From positions 7,889,474 through 7,953,473 of the forward strand of contig CM024182.1 of the NCBI GenBank assembly GCA_013433145.1: a DNA stretch of 64,000 bases, written 5' to 3'. Source of the DNA: Ascaris suum. Its lineage: Eukaryota > Nematoda > Chromadorea > Rhabditida > Ascarididae. Position numbers and translations under genes: made by a program. The notes under the pieces were generated by a model that saw only the letters and a list, made by a program, of their open reading frames with translations, was not told where the DNA came from and made no database searches. How positions within the stretch are numbered: position 1 is the stretch's first letter; each line of letters opens with the position of its first letter. Of this stretch, positions 55,692-64,000 are shown piece by piece.

Positions 55692-57080
55692 CTGAACGAA
55701 AATATGCGCGTCTACTTCTACTTCAAATCATCTCTGGACCTTATCAGCACCAAGCTCTGATAGTCATTCCATTTTTCATCAATTCTTTCTCGATGTATTG
55801 AAACATTAATGTACAATTCATTAGACGTCTCAATGCGCCTTCCCTAGTGCTATAGCGAGGACGACAAGCAGTGCTGCAAGAAGGTGTGCGAGTGCTCCGG
55901 ACATAGCATACCTTAACTGATGCCAGTGACCGATAACAAGCATACGTTGCCCGTGCGGATCGCATAATGTAGGCGTCTGTACGAATGTACATTTAATTCC
56001 CCCGTTGTGCGATCATAAAGCAACGTTTTAGTTGACGGTGAGAAGTTGGAATGGTTGGAATTTGCTTCGATTTCTATATTTCAGACTTTTTTTGGCGTTT
56101 GCATTTTTAATTCCGTCAGAGTTTTCTATTTAGACCCGAGTTGTATAGAAAAAAAATATTTCTAAGCGTTCTAAAGTTGAGTTGTCCATCGAAGATTTTA
56201 ACTGAGAAACAGCGATCGGATACACATAAACGAAAACTCTCCTAATCTAAGTGACAGCACAGTCACTGATCTAAAGCGACCTCGTCGGACGTTCTCCAAC
56301 TGAAGTAGATCTGCAGTTCGTATACGTTTGATCACGAAGACAATCCCTCTCCACCCTTTCCTTTCGCAAAAATGATCTGACTGAGATCGTTTGGTCCTTA
56401 TAGTCTATTTGCGTATATACGTAGGCATAAAGTCGCGAGAATTTTAGTCGATGTGAGCATAGAGTATCTAATCACAGGCGAATGCAAAGGTGGAGCATTG
56501 TGTTTTTCTTAGTGCAAATATTAGAACTGAAAGTGCTTTATTTCTTCCGGAAGTATTGCTCATTTTGTGTAGTGAGCGCTAGTTTTTGTTGTGATAGGTT
56601 TTTAGCATTTTACTGCAGCCATCCTCTACTCATAAACTTATTCTTTTGTACTCACAATGCGTTTTTTGTCTTTTCACAAGTGTCCTTAAAAATTCCTTAT
56701 CATATAGTTCTATCGTTTGATTGTCGGCGAGAGACGCTCAATAATAAAAGCGCTTTTTGCTTGTCACTTTTTTGGCGACAATCCCCATTACACCACTATT
56801 GAGATGCTAATACGCGAATGAACAATTTCAGAGCTTATTTCGGCTATAGTTCAATGGTAAGATTATCTTTCTTTAAAAATATTCTTGGTAACGTAAAAAT
56901 CGCGCTATGATAAATCACATTTTTCCATACAACGAGATTGTTAGCTCATAATTTCAAATATAATTTCCTAGCTAAGCATTTAACAGTTTGCCGAGGAAAT
57001 ATCTCAGTATCGATTCTATGAAATTTTTGTTTGCTATGAGTAGTTTACAGTGGGAAGCAGTTGCGTTTCTGATTCGATAG

Positions 57081-57158
57081 TTCATGTTATCGGTAGCTTC
57101 GGATGTTGATAATGACTTATTCATGTTATCAGTAGCTTCGGGTGTTGATAATGAATTG
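57081..57158. repeat. 39-bp tandem repeat, two copies
   Basis: TTCATGTTATCGGTAGCTTC at 57081 recurs at 57120 with one change, and the rest of the unit (GTTGATAATGA) also repeats. The unit is a multiple of three and on the minus strand reads SLSTPEATDNMNK twice. Confidence 0.9.
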
Positions 57159-58236
57159 TCCTCATTGCTCATCAAAGAACACGGAAATATTTGGCCAGGA
57201 GAATTGCATCATTTAAAAACCTCTGCAATATATGTCTACTTTATGCGCTCGTTTTTTTTTATCCGGCTGCGACAATAGGATAAATGTCGCCAAAGTAGAT
57301 GGTTCTTTCCCCCTTGAATTAAGTAGTGATTTATGACTGAGTATTTTTTCCAAGAGTGTGGCCAACAGGTGGATATAACTGGGAACTGAAGTCGTTGGTA
57401 CTGTCAGCAACAGTTTTGAGGGCAACTGGTAAAACTCAATGCAAAAATTCACTGAACTCGGAATATTGCCTCGTCAGTATGCACTTGCAGCTGGATAAAA
57501 GCTGTTGTCCTAGATAGTTAGCATTGTGCTGCGCTAGCAGTGTCTGAATTTACTTTTCATCTTTTACTTCAAACATTATAGCGCAATCGATGCGGAAATT
57601 GATTTGTGGTGCAAGGCAATAACTTAGTCGACTGCGAGCGCTCCAGTAAATAATAATGCAAAATTAAACTACGTTTTTAACCGCAGATAGTTGTGAGAGT
57701 CTATCCCTTACCTCTAAGAGATCAGACATATAAATTATCTATATTTAGGCATTAGGTTAAGAGTACGTGTTTCTATCAACGAATAGCTCGTACACGTTGA
57801 AGGCGATGAAGATTCTAGCGAAAATGTTTAAATATTCTGATCTTTATTATTTTGCAAGTCACGCGGAAAGTAGTTCAATTTTAAAATCTGGAAGCCAAAT
57901 CAAGGGCTTGGAATGCTCCTGCAAATTTACTAGTGAAGGTCAATCACACACAGGATTGAAAGTAAACCACTCTAAATAGTCTTCTTTCCACCACAAGTAG
58001 TCCATGGCTATAAGTCAGGAGTACGCATCACTATTACGCCATTATTGTAGGTTAGTGACACATGGGGCAATCGGAGCGAAACATTCCTTTCTTCATTCAA
58101 GAACTAATTTCCTAGCGCCTGTAAGATGACCAAATTGATGTGCTACATTCGAGAGCGAGTTAGCGTGAGAATAATAGAGCTTGCATAATTTTTTGGTGGT
58201 AATATACGCGATTCCTGCACAATAACGACCAAAATT

Positions 58237-58439
58237 CAGACCACAGTAATCTCAACGCAGAGGTCTTCACGCGACCGACCTGCAGGAAGTACAGGCCGAC
58301 CAACAGTGAGATGGAGTGATTCTGTAAAAAAGACCCTAGAACCGCTGGATCATAGAGTATCGAATCGGGGCGAATGGAAGCGAAATGAAGAGATGTTAAT
58401 TAGTAATGAACGTTCTGCTGATTTAAATGAAATAAAATA
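58237..58439 (+). mobile_element. non-LTR retrotransposon reverse-transcriptase C-terminal fragment
   Basis: The open frame contains RDRPAGSTGRPTVRWSDSV then KKTLEPLDHRVSNRGEWKR. A GRPxxRWxD...NRxxWKR arrangement is the usual end of many non-LTR ORF2 proteins. Only this tail is present; no YADD-type catalytic block was seen nearby, so it is a dead 5'-truncated copy. Confidence 0.55.
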
Positions 58440-58998
58440 AATGAGGGTACAATTTGGCGCATCAGCTTGGAAATATCCGGGGGCTGAGAAAGCAAAACTG
58501 CCTCTAGCTTTTCTAATGCATTCATGGAGGCAGAATCTTTTCATGTGAACAGAACGTTGCGAAGAGCTTCGCATGCACCTTAAAGTATGCACAAAAACTC
58601 ATTACTGTAGCGAAAACGAAACCACAGGGGTCAATATGTCGACTCGTGGAGTAAAGGCTCTTCTGTTCGGTTGAAAGCTAGTTATTTGAGCATCTTCAGA
58701 AAGAGTTTGGTTTCATTACTGCAAGTATGTCAATTGTATATTCTTAATCAGTCGAAAGACCATCAGTTGGCTCTCGTTGAAGAAATGAAGATTTAATGTG
58801 TTTGCAAATTTCGTTAAAGCAGAGGACGCGTTAGCCGCATTTACTTGTTCCGTGTATGATAATAACAGCTGCGATGTTTACCTTTCAGAGTCGTTTAAAA
58901 TTAGATGATGCTCTGCCTAAGAAATAATCCCATCACCGAATGGTATACTGTGGAAATGTGCTATCGAGCCATACTCACATAGCCGATATTTTTATATT

Positions 58999-59105
58999 GC
59001 AGCAATATGCTTATGATGTGTCATCGCAAAATAACTCTCTTCATCGTTTCGTTATGCTTTGTGAGCACTTTTATGCACAATATATCCCACATCGGCGACG
59101 AAGAG
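58999..59105 (+). CDS. unidentified coding-like exon
   Basis: The acceptor is ATATTGCAG|CAA and the donor AGAG|GTAAGC. The frame reads QYAYDVSSQNNSLHRFVML then CEHFYAQYIPHRRRR. Splice sites are good; partner exons were not found. Confidence 0.4.
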
Positions 59106-59486
59106 GTAAGCGATGTTTTAAACGATATTTTCTGCAGTAATAACGTTCGATCTTTCTAGTGCATCGCGGATAGCTATTATGTAATCGCATGCAAGCGGTC
59201 TTTCAATTAACTGAGAAAGCGTAAACAAACCGAGGACGGAGAGCTCATGCACAGACTTTTAGATAAAAATTTAACACAAATGTCAGGCTGTGCAGAGTCA
59301 TGTATGCAATGACCAATGTGAACTTATCAGAGCATATTTCGGGTACGTTGACGAAGTTGCAGCTTAATCCATCCATGGAAGATGAGGATGGCTAATTAGG
59401 CCGCAGAAGGTAAAATGCACGTTAAAAGTAAAACGCATTTTGTTAGTTAGTATGGGAGACGAAACCGTGAACGATCTACTGCCTAC

Positions 59487-59929
59487 CGTTGCTAGTCTGA
59501 AAGAAGCTGAATTTAACCAAGCGCGATGAATGTCCGGAAATTTTTGAGTGAAGTACTGCAAAGTTTTTACCTTCCTTTACTTTCTACCACCTAAATTTAT
59601 GTGATAGATTACTGCCTCATTCTCTATTGTCCTCTTTCATTGTGCCTCTCAGTTTGTTGTGCTGCTTATCTTTAAGTTCTATACTTGTTGAAACAAATGC
59701 GTATGATGTAGAGTTTTGCAGACGCTCGGGAAATTATAGATGAGAGAACGGAAGTCCTTTTCATCTTGTCGAAGGATAAGAGGTTCAGAATTGTTTACAT
59801 CGAGAACTCCTAACTGCAACATTTTGCGATGATCTGAGAGGTTCCAAAAGGAAGTGCGGTAGGTCCGGAAAGCGTCTCTTCTCACATAATTATTTACTCC
59901 GAATAGCAAGACGCTATGGCGCATGTCTT
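59487..59929 (-). CDS. unidentified gene fragment, two phase-compatible exons
   Basis: Exon 59929-59685 (acceptor AACAG|AA, donor CAA|GTATAG; 81 full codons) reads DMRHSVLLFGVNNYVRRDAF, then RTYRTSFWNLSDHRKML, and ends THLFQQ. Exon 59555-59487 (acceptor TTTGCAG|TAC, donor ACG|GTAGGC; 23 codons) reads YFTQKFPDIHRAWLNSASF. The intron is 129 bp and joins phase 0 to phase 0. Codon use is protein-like throughout. I do not recognise the family, and neither a start nor a stop was placed. Confidence 0.5.
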
Positions 59930-60229
59930 CTGTTTCGAAGGATGTAGGAATTGCAGAAAGTAATTACTAAGAGGTACTTGATGGGAGAGGGAGTAATCAA
60001 TCTGTTCCATCCAAGAAAAAGTTTCCTGGGCAAGAACTTTTCAATGAGGCCATGCTTTTACCTTGAACAGTTAAAATTGCGTGAATCCTGCCGTTATTCA
60101 GAAAGATTTCATTGGCCACTTGATAGAGTGTTGAAAAAATAAAGGAGGAATTTGCATGCATCACTTATGTTAAAACGGCTTTAAGCTTTAGTCGTTTTTA
60201 GGTATTGCTCACACAACGTAAATACAGCG

Positions 60230-60330
60230 TTAAAATCAAGAGAGAAGCGAAGGTTGAAGGTCAGTGGTGACTCGAACTCGGACGCTTAACAACTCAGGCA
60301 AGGGTGCTTATCCATTCTGCTTCTGCTTCA
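60230..60330 (-). ncRNA. tRNA-like element (probable SINE or tRNA pseudogene), minus strand
   Basis: On the minus strand AATGGATAAGCACCCTTGCC is followed by GTTAAGCGTCCGAGTTCGAGTCACC, which contains a B-box-like GAGTTCGAGTC. The first block resembles that of the plus-strand element at 60575-60655. The cloverleaf is imperfect, so I do not call a functional tRNA. Confidence 0.45.
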
Positions 60331-60574
60331 AACTTCCTCTCTCTCCTTCGAAACCTTTCATGTCAGAAGGCATATGATCCAATATGTTCTGAAACAATCA
60401 AATGGAGCATAGGAGATGAGAAAGGATCCGCTCAGATCAAATGTGATTTTATTACTTCGACGTGGAATCGGGCACTTCGTTGCCACATTTGAATATTACA
60501 TTTGCTCTAAATGCGCTAAAAGGCAGCGGAAGTTTGCTGCTGGCACGAAAGGTTCAAAGGAAAGAATCGAAGCT

Positions 60575-60655
60575 TGGTTCTGTGGTATAGTGGATTAGTG
60601 CCCTTGCTCGGGTGGAGAAAAGTCGGGATTCGAGTCCATTCTCCTCGATGTACCT
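60575..60655 (+). ncRNA. tRNA-like element (probable SINE or tRNA pseudogene), plus strand
   Basis: TGTGGTATAGTGGATTAGTG matches an A box (TGGTATAGTGG), and GGGATTCGAGTCC matches a B box about 35 bases on. The anticodon stem is weak (TGCCC with GGGTG) and the acceptor stem does not close, which points to a tRNA-derived repeat. Confidence 0.5.
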
Positions 60656-62512
60656 TTTGCTTCGCTCTCCTCACTAATGAAAGGTTGCAGTGTTATTGAA
60701 AGTAACGTTAAATAGTGATGAGGAATTTTCAAAACTACATAGGCGAAGGCTAATAAACTTTCGACAACAGCATTCATCGTTCAAGTGTATGCATCCCAGC
60801 GGTCGAGCTCTGCGCAACAATAGAATAATCTGCAAATTCGAACCTCAGTCAGAATTTCGAGTTTGCTCTATCTGTAAAGTGCGAATTCTATGAGGCAGAT
60901 CAGCCCCGCCTGAAAGCCACAAGAGGCTTTCCGTCGCTTAATAAAATACATTTTTTTAACGTGGATTGAAATTAGGAGTTTTTTTATTCTGATTGGAGAC
61001 CGAATCGCTTTACATGCCTTAAAACGTAGATCGAAAAATTTCAAACTCTGAGTTGAGAATTTCAACGTGCCCACCCTTCGGTAAATTTCCACAGCTAAAG
61101 TTTGGTGATCGAGTGATCGAACAGCAATTGTTACCACTCTCTGCTCTCACAGCACCCGAGAGTGATTTTGGCGTTTCTGTTATATGAGTTTGAAATGTTG
61201 CAAAGCAATGTATAAGCTTGCCGTTATAGAACTGACATTATGACGAACAATTGCTTGAGAAAATGGCACCTGTAGCTTGTTCAGTCAAGTGATTGCGAGT
61301 TCAGAGGGTTTTAGGCAGCATGACAAATATAACGGTGTAGTTACGGATATGCGTTGTTTTTACGCGATTTCCTAAAAACTGACTAAAGCAATAACAAGGT
61401 GCAGCGGGTTTTAAAATGGGACAGTGGAACATAAATCAGCATCTTGCATTAGATCTGCAAACACGGTGCCTGGTGGGTTCTGAGTGTTTTTTTTTTGCAT
61501 CTGTCTGTCTTGCGGTTTTTCAATAAATTCTTGACCGTATCTACGTCTTTTCAATTACTTGCATTCACTAACCCCCTGACAGGCTTTTCTTCGTTTCTTC
61601 AATATATATATTTCAAGTCTCAATTCTTAAAAATGCAAAATCACACGTGGCACTTATCTTCATGATGATCTCCTCTAGGTCAGCCGGGCAAGACGTTGTT
61701 TAGTGGTGAGCTGATACATGCGTACGTAGCGCATGTACGATTTCTACACGTATGTACGTCCGAAAGTTTCGTTTTGGGTGCCACTAAGCACGCAGACTGA
61801 CAAAACTTAATGAACGTAATTCACACCAATTTTGACTTCATATCCAACTAAGGAAGATTAAATATCTTCGACGATTTGCACTCATTTAGCACAGATTATT
61901 TTGAATTGACAGCTGCCCAGATCGGAAAAGCGAACCTATTGTGGGTGACTTGCGAGAACGGTCGTTTCGATTCAAGTATGAAGGCAATATCATCATTTAA
62001 AATTTTTTTTTGTTAGTTTACGTTTCTGATTGATCGAGTGAGCGGAGCCATAAACATGTCTGCCGTATTCGTATGCCAAGCCACAAAGGAGCTCATTCGG
62101 CTTTTCCGCTTGATCTTTTGCTATCTGCAGTTGATGAATGGACAATATTTTCATCAAAACGCCATTCCTTCTTCGATTGTGCTCACAAGAAACTAGCGTG
62201 GGCTTCTATTAGAGCATCGACCAGATTTTAAAGCACTTTTTGAAATGTGAGAACCTAATATGCATTTTTAGTGGACGAGTATTTTCTATAATATACAACA
62301 GTATGGAAACTGCTGAAAAACATTATATTTCATGAGTTTGTTTGGTGTGGTTCCAGGAGGAGGTGGGGATGTTGTCGAAGTTTCGGCCATATGCCCGTGT
62401 TTTCAAGCCCACATTAATGTGACATTGCGAAGGAAAAATACTGGGAAGAAGAGGGAGAAGAGACCATGAGGAGGTAGTGCAACAGGCAAAGGGAGACGAA
62501 GATATTTGGCGA

Positions 62513-62766
62513 CTATGATAGTGATTTGATGAACAAGGAGAAGCAAGAGATGGGGTAATCTCTTTCGCTAATGAAATTGTCGAACGGGTAGCAGTAAGCC
62601 GTAATTAAGATTCCAGCACACTGTTCACAGAAGTATTCAAAGAAATATATCTTTGTTTTATAGCTAGCCGGTAGCCGAAACAGTGGCGATGTCAGTAAGG
62701 CTTCAAACGTGTTGAAAATAATTCCGCGGCTAACAAGGGCGGAAAAATATGCCATAGCAATGAAAT
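62513..62766 (-). CDS. unidentified coding-like exon, hydrophobic
   Basis: The acceptor is TTGAGCAG|AT. The frame reads FIAMAYFSALVSRGIIFNTF, later ASYKTKIYFFEYFCEQCAGI and ITAYCYPFDNF, and ends in TAG. It is rich in aromatic residues and could be part of a membrane receptor such as a nematode chemoreceptor, but no signature motif is visible. Confidence 0.35.
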
Positions 62767-63059
62767 CTGCTCAAGTTTCGCCGGGAAAAATCCCATTGCC
62801 AACACAAAGGAGGAAAGGTTAGCCGGTTAAGCGAAAAGTAACGAAACTGTTCTGTTAGGTATATTTTTCGTGCAAATCTCATGCTGAATGTGCAATTTTC
62901 GCAATTGCTCGTACTATCGGAGATATTTAGAGCAGCAGTCAATTTTTTGACGTCAACTTGACTTCAATTTACAGTTAATGTGGTAATTTTTGTCTTCTTT
63001 ATCAATTCCTGAAGTATACAATCATCGCTCAAACGAGGCGCTAAATGCACAAACGTTAG

Positions 63060-63213
63060 CTGAAGAAAATACGAACTGCAAAAGCACATACTCTTTATGT
63101 GATCCGTGATGCCGTTTTGTTTGAAGACGTTTTGCTTTGCTCGCCAGTGAATGACACTGGTGAACCATTGCGGCCAATTCGTAGAGCTCTTTCATTTCTC
63201 GTCGTTGTTATTA
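63060..63213 (+). CDS. unidentified coding-like exon
   Basis: The acceptor is ACGTTAG|CTG and the donor ATTAAG|GTTAGA. The frame reads LKKIRTAKAHTLYVIRDAVL, then FEDVLLCSPVNDTGEPL, and ends LSFLVVVIK. A minus-strand frame over the same bases (MKELYELAAMVHQCHSLASK) also looks protein-like, so the strand is uncertain. Confidence 0.35.
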
Positions 63214-63911
63214 AGGTTAGAAACAAACACAATTTTCTGATTATTCAATGCTATATCACTTTCTGATTACTTTAAGCAACTCCGAATTGTATATCTCGAT
63301 TGATATAGACCTAAATAACAACGTCAAATAGGTTGTCCCTGGCAAATTCCCTCAAGACGTCATTATCCAGCAGTAACGCTTCTTTCATTGTGCAACATGC
63401 AATTCATCATTGAGTAACGATTGAGCAATCGAAAAAGAGTAAAAGCAAAGTTTTTCTTTCTGGTTCGGATTTCGTTATTGCACGTCTTCGCGTTTATCTT
63501 TTGCTGTTAAAAAGTGAGGAAATTCAGAGATTCTCAAAAAAAAAAACGTTAAATTCAGAGACAAAAAAGTCATCCTTCACTAGCTGGCCTAGTGAAGAGT
63601 GTTAAAATGACAACAGTTCAGCGGTCTGAAGTTTCTATCAGTTACGCAATTCGCCGGAATTTGATCTTCACTTTTATTTAAAGGAAACCGAACATTTCGA
63701 CAGCATGGTGTGAAGATATCGAAGCGTAATCATGGAAAACTCTTGAATACAACAACTGCTCCATTGTTGGCATTGCCGATCTCTGCGTGTCCTCGCAGAT
63801 TTGACGCGATCACCAGAGGTTTAAGTGTTTTCTTTCAAAACCATGTCCGCATACTAGGTTAAGAATTCTGCATAAACAACATTTAATATAGAGCAGAAGC
63901 TGTTTTAAGTA

Positions 63912-64000
63912 AGGATCTCCATGGCGTTTTTAGATGGCAGGAAAGGAGGTTCGCCGGAGACAATTCTGCACGAACATCGCTATCATCGCTGCCAGTGTTA
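63912..64000 (+). other. open frame running off the window edge
   Basis: From about 63920 to the end a plus-strand frame starting MAFLDGRKGGSPETILHEHR is open but truncated by the window. A second frame is also open, so coding status cannot be judged. Confidence 0.15.

Overview
The window looks like eukaryotic DNA from a nematode, most likely a strongylid (clade V, hookworm or Haemonchus type). The evidence is two clearly recognisable nematode-type genes split by 1.2-2.4 kb introns, AT-rich non-coding DNA, four (TA)n microsatellites over 100 bp, fold-back elements, tRNA-derived repeats and a non-LTR retrotransposon scrap. No bacterial operon, CRISPR array or viral gene was seen. The genus is inference. 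Layout: 0.5-2.3 kb is a near-perfect long inverted repeat (arms about 730 bp, spacer about 300 bp). From 2.3 to 19.8 kb nothing can be named; it holds AT-rich DNA, two (TA)n tracts, homopolymer runs, a 62-bp tandem duplication and one coding-like ORF near 13.6 kb. From 19.9 to 26.7 kb the minus strand carries an unidentified coding-like exon, a small fold-back element and the complete four-exon gene for the SR splicing factor RSP-3 (SRSF1/ASF family). From 32.1 to 41.2 kb the minus strand carries a six-exon enoyl-CoA hydratase (ECHS1 family). It has both catalytic glutamates but is one base short at the end of its third exon, so it is frameshifted as written. Its large fourth intron holds a homopurine tract, a (TA)n tract close to a splice acceptor, and a coding-like stretch on the opposite strand. 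Octamer (ATTTGCAT) sites cluster upstream of this gene. From 43.7 to 64 kb there are several coding-like exons with good splice sites and compatible phases on both strands, which I cannot assign to families: minus 43.7-44.5, plus 49.8-50.5, minus 54.9-55.7, plus 59.0, minus 59.5-59.9, minus 62.5 and plus 63.1 kb. Between them lie a reverse-transcriptase C-terminal fragment and two oppositely oriented tRNA-like elements. The two named genes are unrelated in function: RSP-3 acts in pre-mRNA splicing in the nucleus, and the hydratase in fatty-acid and branched-chain amino-acid breakdown in mitochondria. They share orientation but lie about 5.4 kb apart, so there is no reason to call them an operon. 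I found no convincing new biological system. The strongest anomalies are the single-base break in the hydratase and the long inverted repeat.
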